Positions 32,337 to 45,492 of a DNA stretch of 64,000 bases are shown here, piece by piece. Position 1 is the first letter of the stretch. Each line of letters starts with the position of its first letter. The translations under genes were made by a program, and so were the position numbers. This stretch comes from Heterostelium multicystogenum (Eukaryota > Evosea > Eumycetozoa > Acytosteliales > Acytosteliaceae), in contig RCNN01000068.1 in the NCBI GenBank assembly GCA_003667245.1, forward strand, positions 62,001 to 126,000, written 5' to 3'. Under the pieces are notes generated by a model that did not search any database, was not told the origin of the DNA, and worked only from the letters and a program-made list of their open reading frames with translations.

Positions 32337-34063
32337 ATGCAAGAAAACTCAAACTATAACCATGTTTGTCAAGAACATAATAAGACTCTTAAATATATTT
32401 GCTATCAATGTAATCGATTGATGTGTAGTGTATGTTTTTATGATCACTTCAAACGTCACACTGATCATTCAACACAATGTGAACATATCAATGAGATAAC
32501 ACAATCTTTGAATCACAATACAATCTATAACATCGATAGTATCAATATCAATCAACAAGAGAACAATAATAATAATAGTAATGACAATTATAAAGATAGT
32601 TCATCATCAAGAGAAGATTAGAGAGTATTTGGAAAACATTGAAAGCATTATCATCTGAATACATCAGTTTAACAGCAACTGAGAATGAAATCAGAGAGCA
32701 ATTCAAACAGATCTATAAGTATATCATGGAACAAGAACGTCTATTGACAAGAGATATCACCAATCACAAACAATCAATCGAACAAATCATATCAAACAAC
32801 ATCGATCATCTCAAACAAATCGATAATATAGTGAATATCATCGATCACAATCAACATGAAACCAATGATAATCATGATGATGATATATCATCAACTGTAA
32901 CTGATACCACCTCACAATACATGACAACAACATTGATGTCATCAATAGAATCATGTTCATCACTGTCATCATTCATCTTGAACAACAAACAAACAATATT
33001 CAATGATCGATACAATCAACGATATGATATCAATCAACTGATCAATCAATTCGACAATGATCATCAATCAATGATTCTATATCTATTGAATCAATACAAT
33101 CAATCATTCAATGACAAAGCAATCGATGATATCAAACAACATTCATATTCATTGACAACCATACCAATCGATTCTGAATCAATACAATCAATCATCAAAC
33201 AATCAATACAATTATCAATCAAATCAGAGACAACAAACAATGAAGATCATCATTCAAACAAATCAACATATATCTTCACAACACACTATGAGAAAGGAGC
33301 AACACTCATCAATGTTTCAAACAACAATTCAATCGAACAATTACAATTAGATTATCATTTCTTTAGTACATTCTCATCAATTATCAGAGTTGATGAATAT
33401 ATCTATGTATTTGGTGGTTCGAATAATCCAAACAAATGGATTCGATACTCAATCAAATCTCAATCAATTGAACTCATTGGTGACATGAATGGAATTGATC
33501 CTGACTTTTCCATATCAGTTTGTTATGATGGTCAAGATCATATCTATTTGGTTAATGGTTTGAGTACACATCGAATTGATCGATTCAACATCAGAACAAT
33601 GACATTTGAAAGATATCATCAATTACCACAACATTATGGCACACAAGTATCAACAATGATCTTGAATGGAATATTATATTCAGTGTCATTAAATAAGAAT
33701 ATTCTATTTAGATTTGACTTGACAAACAAAACCATTTCAGAACATCAATTAGATTGCAGACCATACACAGCATGTCATGACAACAATGGTCATTTCTTCA
33801 TTCATTCAAAATTAGACAAATGTTTCATCAAATACAATGTCTTGACCAAAGAAACAAACAAACTCAATCAGATACCTGCCAAAGATGGATATGTATTTCC
33901 AATTTACGATTGTGTATCAGCAACAGAGAGTTATATTTATTCATTTGGTGGTCAAGATTATGGTAACTTCAAATATTCAATTGAGAATGATCAATCAGAA
34001 CCAATCTATTTGGATGATCAATTCAGCAGATTTTGGTGTGCATCAATTGTTTATTCAAAATAG
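32337..34063 (+). CDS. BBP gene 7: B-box / coiled-coil / propeller protein, one frameshift
   Basis: Starts MQENSNYNHVCQEHNKTLK. It has a B-box (CQEHNKTLKYICYQC, CSVC), Asn linker, coiled coil (EQFKQIYKYIMEQERLL), SQYMTTTL block and propeller, ending WCASIVYSK at 34063. One T is missing near 32603 (gene 11 has TTCATTCATC where this has TTCATCATC); with it the protein is one frame of about 575 residues. The first 600 bp are almost identical to gene 11, including the promoter, while the propeller loops differ (THYEKGA, FGGSNNPN, VNGLSTH, HYGTQVS, SVSLNKN). Its 3' end is the right edge of repeat unit 1 and the left edge of unit 2. Confidence 0.75.
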
Positions 34064-34388
34064 TTAAAATCAATCAAAATAACCTCAAATAAGTATCAAT
34101 AAATATTCGAATTCTGATGAGTTATTTAACTATTCAATTTATTTGTTTAATGAATATTATCCTCTCTTTGTATATTGATCTTCAAATATATAGCAGGCCA
34201 CTCTATTCCAACTCTAATTAATACCAGAATTGGAATCAACTCACCTTTAAGGCTTGGTTTAGTATCATCATTCAATCATTGTGTCCAATCACAATTGGAG
34301 GCGAGGGAAGGATGTGATACAGATTGTATATATTGAATGGCTGTGGACTGTAGGATCAGAGTGAACTGCGAGAGTTGATGGATAGGAT

Positions 34389-36510
34389 CTAATTGAGAGC
34401 AATCTTGAGGTCTTCTTCACATGATCTTCCATCGATGATGATCATGTTCTTGAAGTTGGAGGTGTCATTCATAGTTGTTGTGACATAGATGAACTTGGCT
34501 TCGACTCCATCGCAGTCCAAAAACAAGAGTGTCGTCCTTGACAGATGAATGGCACTCCTTTCCAGTGACTCCAGTGACGATTGTTTCAACAAGTGATCTC
34601 GTGTGTGATTTGTTGGGATATCCTCGGTTCATAGACTTCCATGTTCTACCTTTACCATCTTTGGCTTTGTCATGATCTTTGAAACTGGAGATTGACACTT
34701 GAATGAAGTGGGCGCTCGATGATTGGGAGATGGAGGGTGTGGATCCTTCAGTAGACTTTGCATGCATGATTGTGTGACCAGTGATCAAGCGATGAATGAC
34801 CCAACGTTCGAAGCGTAAATCCTCGCTCTTTGGTCGAAAGAACACTTGACAACGGTGGCAATGGAGAGGCAGTTCCAGAAAAGTGAAATTGAAACAAGGC
34901 CAAGAATGCTCCATAGCATGTTGAATGATAGGTTCCATCCTTTGGCTGGTAGTAAATCAGTCCATGATCGACGAAGGAACCAGGTGATTCTGGTTGATGG
35001 TCATCCTTTGAGAAGAACAGATTGAGGAAGTGGAGATATACCTCAGCCCTGGCTGCATTCCTTTGGATCTTTTCCCAGTATGAGAGAGTCTCAGGATAGA
35101 AGGTCTTGTTCTTCCTTGAGATGGCAAAGTCCATGGGATTGTCTGAAGATGTTGGGAGTTGTGACCATTGTCGGAGACGAAGGATCTCTCTTGGTGTTCC
35201 ACCAGTGATGCGATGAAGCTCTCTCTGTTGCTCCTCGATCTTTTGCCACTTGGAAGGAAGTGCAATTGGACCCCCTTCTTTGATTGCAAGGACGAATGAA
35301 TTGAACGAGAATGGAGTGACATAGTGAAGCCAACGATCCAGTGCAGGTTGAAGGTTGTGTTCGAATTGAGAGTGAGCAGAACCAGAGATGAGAAGGATGG
35401 TTCTCTGACCTTGGAGTTCAGATGTGCCAGTGATAAAAGGACTGAAGAATGGTCGCTGATATGGGTATCGAACGGCTCCACCTGGTGTGTCAATTGGATT
35501 CTTCCAGAGCTCGTTGTGTTCATCTACTGCATAGACGACGGGTGACTTTGTGAATACTCGGAGTTGTTGATAGAGCTCATCACACACTTGAACTGCGAGT
35601 GGTTGATTCTTGATTCCAGTTACGAGGTTGGCGAGATCAAGGAGGGTGGTTGCTGACGTGAATGTGGAGGAAGTGATTCTGATTTTTGAGGCACGGATCG
35701 CATTGAAGGAGATGAATCTATTCAAGAAGTATTGGGCTGCTTCCTCATCTTTCTTCTTCTTTGCCCATTCAAGTGTTCTTCCCTGTTAACATGTTGGTGA
35801 GTTCTCTGATATATGAGCATTATCATCTGGTAGGAAGTACTTACAATGTAGACAACAATGCAATCGTTCACGTATGAAATGGAGGTGAGGAGATAGGATT
35901 CAAATGTCTTTCCACATCCATTTGGGCCTGACAAGATGATTCCGTTGTTCGAGTCTCCCTCTACGTCCTTCTCTGACAACTTGATGCTGTTCCAGAACTT
36001 CACGACGAGGTCGTATCTCTGTTGTGTGAGAGGAAAGGAATCGAGTTGGCCAAGGTCTGGCCCCATCTCTTTGGGGAGGTATACCCTGGGGAATGTAGGC
36101 AACTGGATAGTCTTGCCGATCATTGACTTGAGAGAGTCAAGAGATCCCATTTGGGGTCATATCGGTCAGGAAGTGACGAGTCCTGTTGCTGCTCGGGTGC
36201 TATACAGTAAAGTCAGAACAATGAGCTTGGATGAATGATCATCATTGTACTACATACGTATTGGTGTTGGTTGAATCTTCTCCTCGATAGGGATCTTAAG
36301 CTGCTGAAGGATCTTCAAGAGTTTGTTGAGGTCAGACGGAGTGAAGTTGTTGTTGTCGTCATTGAATGATGCAAAGTGACGCAATGCAGGAGCTTGGTGA
36401 TGTTGATTCTGCTGAAGTAAAGTAATATCAGTGTCCGAATACAAAGATGGTATGACTCTCTTGGAGAGAGAGAGGATGGCACGTCTTGATGATGATATCC
36501 TTGACAACAT
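34389..36510 (-). pseudogene. Crinkler/RHS-like P-loop NTPase with C-terminal nuclease-like region, copy B
   Basis: Exons 36510-36258, 36199-35845 and 35782-34389, with introns of 58 and 62 nt at the same sites as copy A. Walker A (GPNGCGKT) and the DEHNEL Walker B are intact. Unlike copy A it continues for about 180 more residues; the end contains FIQVSISSFKDHDK and a DGVEAKFIYV segment that could be the acidic and Lys positions of a restriction-like nuclease core, an inference. Frame is lost by a 10-nt deletion in exon 2 (near 36146), one extra T near 34819 and an A-run indel near 34515. It is described here as found. Confidence 0.65.
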
Positions 36511-36805
36511 ATCTGTAAAGATGTACATGAAACTGAGAGCTAATGGTGATGATAAGAAAAAACAAATTCTTATTAACGAATATCCTCGTGCCAATCCTGT
36601 CAAATCACAAGATGGAGCGAATGGACAACTTGTTCTGTCATCTGTAAGATTGAGATTCATCTCAAAGAAGAATCCTGTGTTTGAAGCTAACCATCGCTCT
36701 CTTCTCTCAGTAGGCATAAGGTCAATAGAAATTGAAGTTGTGACTGGAAGTGATGAGGATGCTTCACATGTCAACAAGAAAGATAGGTCAGCATCTACAG
36801 TTTGA
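36431..36805 (+). CDS. Unrecognised ORF antisense to the NTPase start, copy B
   Basis: Open for 124 codons; the first ATG is at 36452 (MTLLERERMARLDDDILDN). Contains VRLRFISKKNPVFEANHRS and IEIEVVTGSDEDA, and a further coding-like piece (CPSIGEAARYQLEQQYR) follows in another frame to about 36900. It overlaps NTPase exon 1 by 80 nt. Copy A is broken here. It may be a decayed gene sharing a bidirectional start region; I do not recognise it. Confidence 0.35.
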   Translation: MSEYKDGMTLLERERMARLDDDILDNISVKMYMKLRANGDDKKKQILINEYPRANPVKSQDGANGQLVLSSVRLRFISKKNPVFEANHRSLLSVGIRSIEIEVVTGSDEDASHVNKKDRSASTV

Positions 36806-37185
36806 TTCCAAATGCCCATCTATTGGAGAGGCAGCACGCTATCAACTTGAACAGCAATATAGATATCTGGTCCTTGGACAGAAGTTTGAATCCATCCATT
36901 CTCTTTAATATCTTCTTGATCCTCTTGTCTTTGACATTCATATCAAAACCGAGTCGATCCAACTAATAGTCAAGTGCATCTGGTTCCACCTAAATCCAAT
37001 CCATTGAGAATGAGCGATATTTCCTTGTGATTGTAGCATACAAAGCAAGAGGACGCCTGATGCTCGTTGAGTATCAACTCACAGAGATTGGGCAACGACT
37101 GTGATGATCTGTTGTCTGATAGCTGTTGGGATGAAGGTTAGTGATTGATCTGGAATGGAATGATGTTGCATTTACGTTTTAGATT

Positions 37186-37640
37186 ATGTTGGAGAATATA
37201 CTAAGAGAAGGTATGGTATTACAAGCATCCAAACAGATACTAAAGAATGAGCAGTCGCTGAGAGATGCGAATCCTAACAAGTATGTAGTGAGTTTGGCCA
37301 ACTTCGAATGCGTCTTTGCAAAGGCATTAGGCAACTACATACATTCTGGGGATATGGAGTTCATTGAGTTCATATTCTCCATCATTGATTCAGCAAATCA
37401 ATCTTTAGCACCAACTCAACGATGGAGTTTGTCATTCAATGAAGTTGCCTCTACTGGTCGAATCAAAGTCTTGAAATAGCTTCTAACTAAGATTCTTTTA
37501 GTTCCAGCCATTGATCGATATTCTTCGGATGCATCAGCTACAGCCTTCTTCCATCCATTCTTTATATATCCACGATCGCCACTTTGGGCTCCAACTACAT
37601 ACTTACGAAAAGATAGTGTGTGAAAAGATCTGAACATCTC
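37186..37640 (+). pseudogene. Ankyrin-family relic, copy B
   Basis: Reads MLENILREGMVLQASKQILK, FECVFAKALGN, MEFIEFIFSIIDSAN, SLSFNEVASTGRIKVLK, then TAG where a Trp (TGG) is expected in this repeat type, and continues in the same frame (LLTKILLVPAIDRYSSD) to about 37615. The segment 37290-37593 is flanked by the 11-bp inverted repeats AAGTATGTAGT and ACTACATACTT and is inverted in copy A. Confidence 0.55.
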
Positions 37641-37790
37641 CACAGTCGACTACCGCAGAATATCATCTCAAAAACTTGCCTCACATATTAATTTTAAGAA
37701 ATCTTACAGTCAACTGTATTAAAATTTTTTATCTTTAAAATGAAAAAAACACTAAGTTAAAAAATGTTGATTTCCTAAAATTGACTTGTG

Positions 37791-37822
37791 TAACAATAGC
37801 AATAACAATAACATAACAGTAA

Positions 37823-37854
<32 letters not shown>

Positions 37855-37950
37855 ACAGCAACAGCAACAACAGCAACAACAATAACATAACAGTAACAAC
37901 AGCAACAGCAATAGCAATAGTAATAGCGACAGCAACAGTAACAGCAATAA
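37791..37950. repeat. CAACAG/CAATAG microsatellite, copy B
   Basis: Counterpart of 22606-22751 with a longer AACAGC/AACAAC block and an internal duplication of AATAACATAACAGTAAC. Flanking sequence is the same in both copies. Confidence 0.85.
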
Positions 37951-38338
37951 TAAAGTAAAATAAGATCTAAACATGTATATACATAAGTAAACAAGTGTGG
38001 ACAGATCAGTCAATCAATCATAAAATTTCCAGTTGTAAACCTCATGAATCTTTCTCTTCAACTTTCTACTGGTGAATATGAATAATAATATTCTGATGGA
38101 TGTACAATAAACAATTTATCAAACTACATGTGAACAACTAAACTGGAGCACATAAATGAGATAAAAATACACTTGATCCTCAAACTGGTACCAGGGTCTA
38201 CTCATTTTGGCCATGCAAAAGAGAAATGGACACAGAGCGTCATGTCAAGTTGTGATAAATCCATTTATTAAAAGACATATGGTATGATGAGGATGGTAAC
38301 GAACAAATAATAATAATAATAATCTAAATGTAAAAATT

Positions 38339-40096
38339 TTACACGGTTTTTATTAATGCAGCACCAGTACAACACCTATTGACAGTATCTTTATCATTGA
38401 TTTTTAACCACTGGTCGTTTTGAACTGAATAGAGGTGGTTTCCATATTGTGTGCCACTAATGAAGTAAATGTGTGATCCCATATTGTCTTTAACATATAC
38501 TGTTGATGATTTATACGGTACAAATTGGGGAGAATGGTGATTTAAGATTAACTCGCTTTTTGTCTACCATCGATATCCTGTAGAACGTAGAATCGGCATC
38601 TAAAATATAGAGATATCCATCACCATAGCATACAGAGTTGGTGTGAGTACTATAACCAATGTCACTTATAAACTCGCTGAACTGTTTGGTTTCTAAATCG
38701 TACTTGGTAACTTTCCTGTAATGGTTCTTAAAAAGCATCACCTCCAACTACATAGATTGCATTCTCATGGTGGAAAATGTAGGCACAAGTAGAAGCATAT
38801 CCAATGTCTCCTAATACCTCCCACTTTAGAGTTTCTATGTTTAACCTTGCCAGTCGCGATAGATGTGTCAGATGAAAAAAACCACCATAGATATATAAAT
38901 ACTTTCCACCATCATGGCATACACAAATATGTTCTCCACCACCTTCAGGAATCTCTCCATGGTAGTCCCATTTATGTTCCATCAAAGAGTATCTTGAAAA
39001 TGTTGTACTCTTATCGTTTCCCCCAAATACATAGACACTCTGTTGAACCTGTATAATAGAGTTGAGAGTTGCTGATCGATCTTCACTGTCTCCCTCCAAT
39101 TCTATCCACACCTCTGATGAAGTGTCAAACAAATTGCATCCATCAGGTCCCATTGAAAAAATCATGTTGCCACTGGACCTATCTACGTCATCATTTAAAT
39201 TGACCAATTCATAGAGAGTTTGAAGCTCTTTCTTTATAGACGTTAGTTTTAGATCATCAAATCGAATTTGATATGATATCGGATCTTTGGTACTCCAGAG
39301 GATATACTGTTTGATGTGTTCTAATTTTCAAAAGAGTGTCATAGACTTGATAATCACATATTGGCTCTGGCGATGCAAATAAAGAAGATTCATTTTGAAC
39401 TATAAATTCATTTATGGTACTACTTGATTTTATGTTGGAAATAACTGTAGATAGCTGGTAGTTTTTTGTTTCTGTATAACCTGGGTTATCGACAATTTGG
39501 CCTTGGGAAATCTAGAGTTGAGTTTTCGAGAACTGGAAAGCATTTGGATTTCTTTTCTTTGAGATTAGAATTTAGAGATACCAAAATACTTTTGATAGAT
39601 TTAATTTCCTCGACTAATGACTCCATAATTGACTCGGCTTTTTTCTTTTTCATCATGAATCGGCTTCAAAATCTTGTGCTCTTCTAACCTAAGATACTCA
39701 TGCAGATTCCTATAGAATTCATTCACTACTGTAGAAGTATCTTCAAACAACTGATGTTTCTGGGCCAAATCCTTTAGATATATCCAAATTTCAGTCAATC
39801 TCTTTGCATAATTGAATTGTTCTTTAGTTTTTCGATTTGAGACTCTCTTCATTTTCATCCACATCTTTTCTAATACCACTATTATCTAATTGTTCTCTAA
39901 TTAACTTATTTTCATTCTCAATAAGTTGGAATACTGATTTTCTAATACTCTCTATATCTTCAAAACAATGACTACTATGTTTGGATTCTGTTTGACAATA
40001 TAAACAAATTATTTCATTACAATCTGTACACATGTATTTAAGTTTTTTGGAATGTCTACTACATATATAATTAAATTCATCTCTTAAATATTTCAT
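38339..40096 (-). pseudogene. Divergent B-box/kelch protein, copy B, frameshifted
   Basis: Start MKYLRDEFNYICSRHSKKLK at 40096 is intact here, unlike copy A. It has a B-box, a coiled coil (KEQFNYAKRLTEIWIYLKD) and a propeller with YVFGG, LYIYGG and YVVGG strands; the end ALIKTV is at 38339. Frame breaks occur near 39860, 39640, 39500, 39290-39310, 38735 and 38520. It shows only distant similarity to BBP proteins, mainly in architecture and blade pattern, and lacks their N-rich linker and SQYMTTTL block. Confidence 0.7.
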
Positions 40097-40349
40097 TTCT
40101 AAAAAAATAACAAATTCTATATATATATATTTATTCTTGAGAATACTATTATTAAAAATAATAGATATTAAAATTATCTTGATTTAGTGTTTAATATTAA
40201 TTTAAATATTCTTTTGATTTCAAATTGTATCGATAGATATTTAAATTCTAATGATAAAATAGGAAATTTTATTTTTTTATATATTTGGTAAAAAAATAAA
40301 ACCAAATAAAAAAATAATTATATGGAGAACTTGTGAGACCAAAAAAATG

Positions 40350-40649
40350 GAGTTTTCTAAAAATCTTTAATTGGTAATACCATTAATAGAATCGAACACA
40401 ACAATCAAAGTTTAAACTATGAACTTCAATGTTAGATTTTCCTGGGAAATTGGGGGGCTATATAATAGAGATAACAAAATTAATTATTAAAAAATAAATC
40501 ATACTCCAAAATCATCATACTTTTCTCTAATAATAACAAAAGAATTCCATATTTGCCAGGTATTTGATTGAGTTTGTTTGGTCAAGTCATTGTAGTTTAT
40601 CTTTTTTGAATGAATTAAGAAATGACCATTGCTGTCATGACATGCTGTC
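40350..40649. repeat. Dispersed repeat copy 2 and BBP propeller relic, copy B
   Basis: 40350-40517 is the second copy of the 170-bp repeat. 40547-40649 is the minus-strand relic of a BBP propeller (GHFFIHS to NQIPAK region). Both correspond to copy A at 25121-25412. The remaining 40650-41235 is spacer duplicated from copy A. Confidence 0.55.
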
Positions 40650-41235
40650 CAATTTTTACAACCTTTGGAAGACTATCATTTATCATCCATAAGGATTTAA
40701 CTAATTCTGATCATGGTTTGGAAAGTCTCTTCAGGCCATCCTTTTCCAACGTCACTTCTTCAAGAGAGATAGAATCAACAATATTCTCAAGTGACAACAT
40801 CCGGATTTTTGTCATTCTTTAGATGAAATGACACCACCAGGTTTTACTAAATTCATAATTTAAACTTATTCTCATCTCATACAAGATACTTATTTTCTAT
40901 TTACAGAGGGTTTTATTCTAACAATTTTAAATAACAATTGTAATAAATATAAACATTTTAATAATAGAAAATATCCTCTCCTTTTAGGTGGTCGAGATCA
41001 CTGTGAAAAGTTTGACCTAGAACATGATCGTGGAAGGTGGTATGAGAAGTAACACCTTTTTGATTTCAAAGTTAAAGCTAAAAAGAAAACAAAGATCATA
41101 AAAGAAGAATCCAACAACCAAATACAATAAAAATACATAATAAATAATAGACAAAATACTAAATAATATAAATCCTAATAATTATTAATATTTATTGTTG
41201 ATAAATGATTTAATGTCATTTTAATGTTAATCTAT

Positions 41236-42995
41236 CTATTTTGAATAAACAATTGATGAACACCAAAATCTGTTATATTGATCATCCAAATAGATTGGTT
41301 CTGATTGATCATTCTCAATTGAATATTTGAAGTTACCATATTCTTTACCACCAAATGAATAAATATAACTCTCTGTTGCTGATACACAATCGTAAATTAG
41401 AAATACTTCATCATCTTTGGCAGGTATCTGATTGAGTTTGGTTGTTTGTTGAGTCAAGACATTGTATTTGATGAAACATTTATCTTGGATAGAATTAATG
41501 AAGAAATGACCATTGTTGTCATGACATGCTGAGAATGATATGCAATGCAATTGATGTTCTGAAATGGTTTTGTTTGTCAAGTCAAATCTAAATAGAATAT
41601 TATTATCAAAAGACAATGAGTATAATATTCCATTCAAGATCATTGTTGATACTTGTGGACCATAATGTTGTGGTAATTGATGATATCTTTCAAATGTCAT
41701 TGTTTTGATGTTGAATCGATCAATTCGATGTGTTTCTTCACCATTAACCAAATAGATATGATCTTGACCATCATAACAAACTGATATGGAAAGTCAGGAT
41801 CAATTCCATCCATGTAACCAATGTGTTCAATTGATTGAGATTTGATTGAGAATCGAATCCATTTGTTTCGATTATTCCAACCACCAAATACATAGATATA
41901 TTCATCAACTCTGATAATCGATTCGAATGTATAATTGAAATCATAAATCCAATTGTAATTGTTCGATTGAATTGTTGTTTGAAACATTGATGAGTGTTGC
42001 TCCTTTATTATCATGTGTTGTGAAGATATATGTTGATTTGTTTGAATGATGATCTTCATTGTTTGTTGTCTCTGATTTGATTGATAATTGTATTGATTGT
42101 TTGATGATTGATTTCATTGATTCAGAATCGATTGCTTTGGTTGTCAATGAATATGAATGTTGTTTGATATCATCGATTGTTTTGTCATTGAATGATTGAT
42201 TGTATTGATTCAATAGATATAGAATCATTGATTGATGATCATTGTCGAATTGATTGATCAGTTGATTGATATCATATCGTTGATTGTATCGATCATTGAA
42301 TATTGTTTGTTTGTTGTTCAAGATGAATGATGACAGTGATGAACATGATTCTATTGATGATATCAATGTTGTTGTCATGTATTGTGAAGTGTTATCAATG
42401 TCTGTTGTCCTGTCATCTTGATTATCATCTGTTGTATTATCATTATTATTATTATTATCATTGTTGTTGTTGTTCAATGATTATTGATATTGATGATATT
42501 GATGAGATGTTTCAATTGATTGATGTTGTTCTCGATTCGATCAGTCAATGATTGTTTGTTCTCTTTCATTGTATTCTTTAATCTTTGTTCTTCAATGATG
42601 AGATATTGATGATATTGTTCAAAGTGTTGTGATATCTCATTCTCTGTTGTTGTGATTGATTGTATCTCTGATACCGATGACTTTAATGAACTCCACAATG
42701 ATGACAGAATTTGTTTGAAAGTTAATTGGTCATTCATATTGTCTTGGTTGGTGCTTATTGTTGTTGACTGATGATCGATGTCATCAAAGATATTGTTGTC
42801 ATTTAATTGATTGACAATCTCATCGATATGCTCGCAATATTTTCCATGATCATGTGTTCTGTTGTGTATTGCAATACATTTCGAACACATCAATTGATTA
42901 CACTTATGACAAATCAGTTTCAATGATTTATTGTGTTGTTGACATCGTGATTCGATACCATTGTTTATCTCTATCTCTTCATGTGCTCTTTTCAT
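41236..42995 (-). pseudogene. BBP gene 8, three frameshifts
   Basis: Duplicate of gene 4, starting MKRAHEEIEINNGIESRCQQH at 42995 and ending at 41236 (WCSSIVYSK). Frame breaks occur in the Asn linker near 42475, near 41945 (extra A), and near 41790 where AAAA became AAA. The variable loops differ strongly from gene 4 even though the rest is nearly the same: THDNKGA, FGGWNNRN, VNGEETH, HYGPQVS, INSIQDK, DDEVFLI. That contrast is the clearest within-duplication example of loop-specific divergence. Confidence 0.75.
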
Positions 42996-43670
42996 TTTAG
43001 ATCAATGATAGTCTGTTATGTTAATCTATTATTACAAACAAGTTTTACAAATTTTTTGAAAGATGCAAAGTGTGACATTTTGCAGTTACTCTGTGTTCTT
43101 TAATATCAAAATATCTTTGGTAAAGTTATTATAGTGAACACGAAACTCATGATGTCATCTTTATTAACACAATCATGATTAGTTGGAAATTAATCTTTAA
43201 AAAGAGAGCTTTTTTGGAGAATGAAACAGCATTTGATGGTAGATGGGTAGTGGGGAGGAGGGAGAGGGTACATAAAAAAGAAAATAATCTAATTTTATCT
43301 ATGTTTGTTTGGAGTATAAAGTTTTCATTACACACACTATCAATTGTTAGATGATTCTCAAAGAGTTTGGTAATGTCTTCTGAGATTTAATGAGTTGTCT
43401 TAGGACACTCCCTAAAGACATTGCTTAGTTCTTACTTCTAGAGACTATTCCCGAACTTCAAATGGGGCTTTGCAACGACATTAGGCAATAGTAATATTAA
43501 ACTGTTCCTCTAATCATGAGATTTTGAGATAATTTACACCCAGTTTGGTACAAGGGTTTAACCCAAAAACGAAATATTTATGTTCATGTTTAAAATCAAT
43601 AACAAAGCAAAAAACCTAAAGTTATTTTTTTTGTTTTTATTTATTTTTACTGAATAGTGCAAAGAAATTA
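42996..43670. other. Intergenic region duplicated from 27741-28384
   Basis: Counterpart of the copy A interval, with small indels and the same GGGGAGGAGGGAGAGGG tract. No gene seen. Confidence 0.5.
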
Positions 43671-45492
43671 TGTCTGATAGTAGTAGTAATAATAACAAAC
43701 ATCTAAAGTGTCAGATTCACAACAAAAGATATAAATTCATATGTTACAAATGCAACATATTGATGTGTTCAAGTTGTTTGTTGAATCACTCAAAAAGAAC
43801 AACCTGATCATTCACTATACCTTGATGATGCAAAACAAATCAGAGAATCATGTAATAAAGATATCATTTATAACATAGATCTAAATAAGATTATTGACAA
43901 TAGCTGTTGTAATAATAATAATACTAATAATAATAGTAATGATGATGATAATGAGCGTAATAAAAGTACATTTATCAAGGATCGAGTCAAATCAATTTGG
44001 AGATCATTGAAATCATCATCATCTAAATATAGTTCATGCTCAGCAACAGAGAAGGAGATAACTGATCATTTCGAAACAGATCTACAAATACATTTCACTC
44101 CAAGAGCATCAACTGAAGAGAGAGATCCTCCACGACAAAGAAACACTCGAACAATCGATATCTGATGATATCAATCACCTCAAACATTTGGATACAATCA
44201 TCAATATCATTGATAATCTAAATAAATCAATACATTGACAACAACAAGCATATTATCGATGATAAAGGCAATGCTGATCATAATTCAGAGTCAACAGACA
44301 ATGATACATCCTATCAGTACATGACAACTAAAATAATATCATCAATAGAATCATGTTCATCTCTGTCATCATTCATCTTGAACAACAAACAAACAATATT
44401 CAATGATCGATACAATCAACGATATGATATCAATCAACTGATCAATCAATTCGACAATGATCATCAATCAATGATTCTATATCTATTGAATCAATACAAT
44501 CAATCATTCAATGACAAAACAATCGATGATATCAAACAACATTCATATTCATTGACAACCAAAGCATTCGATTCTGAATCAATACAATCAATCATCAAAC
44601 AATCAATACAATTATCAATCAAATCAGAGACAACAAACAATGAAGATCATGATGATCATTCAAACAAATCAACATATATCCTGACAACATGCTTGAATAA
44701 TGGAGCAACACTCATCAATGTTCAAACAACAATTCAATCGAACAATTACAATTGGATTATGATTTCAATTATACATTACAATCAATTATCAGAGTTAATG
44801 AATATATCTATGTATTTGGTGGTTATCATAATCAAAACAAATGGATTCGATTCTCAATCAAATCTCAATCAATTGAACTCATTGGTGATATGGAAGGAAT
44901 TGATCATGACTATTACATATCAGTTTGTTATGATGGTCAAGATCATATCTATTTGGTTAATGGTAAAAGCACTCATCGAATTGATCGATTCAACATCAAA
45001 ACAATGACATTTGAAAGATATCATCAATTACCACAACATTATGGTCTACAAGTATCAACAATGATCTTGAATGGAATATTATATTCAGTGTCATTTAATA
45101 ATATTCTATTTATATTTGACTTGACGAACAAAACCATTTCAGAACATCGATTCGATTGCAGACCATTCACAGCATGTCATGACAACAATGGTCATTTCTT
45201 CATTCATTCTATCGAAGATAAATGTTTCATCAAATACAATGTTTTGACCAAAGAAACAACCAAACTCAATATGATACCTGCCAAATTTGGATTAGTATTT
45301 CCAATTTACCATTGTGTATCAGCAACAGAGAGTTATATTTATTCATTTGGTGGTAAAGATTTTGGTAACTTCAAATATTCAATTGAGAATGATCAATCAG
45401 AACCATTCTATTTGGATGATCAATTTAGCAGAGGTTGTTGTGCATCAATTGTTTATTTAAAATCAAATAATATCAATCGGAATAAGGTATAA
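43671..45492 (+). pseudogene. BBP gene 9, several indels and a lost stop
   Basis: Starts MSDSSSNNNKHLKCQIH. Frame is disturbed by an extra A near 43793, an extra A near 44074, a deletion near 44237 and a missing T near 44720. The propeller from 44752 is open. The usual ...IVYSK-stop is changed (TTTAAAATCAAA), so the frame runs on for SNNINRNKV before TAA at 45492. Loops include CLNNGA, VNGKSTH, HYGLQVS and AKFGLVF. Its 3' flank, including AATATCAATCGGAATA, is shared with gene 11 and not with the other BBP genes. Confidence 0.7.

Larger units (their letters stand above)
33600..43915. repeat. Large direct duplication, copy B of first block
   Basis: Collinear partner of 19050-28622, about 10.3 kb. 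Compared with copy A it retains the 608 bp encoding the end of the NTPase, has the 0.3-kb ankyrin-relic segment in opposite orientation, and continues into a full-length plus-strand BBP gene. Together with the pair 29230-33600 / 46740-51340 it forms a tandem duplication of a 15-18 kb unit. Confidence 0.85.

Noticed and set aside
33885..34067. Recurrent short ORFs containing YQQQRVIFIHLVV near every BBP 3' end
   Set aside because: They are the second reading frame of the conserved last blades and appear in every family member for that reason.
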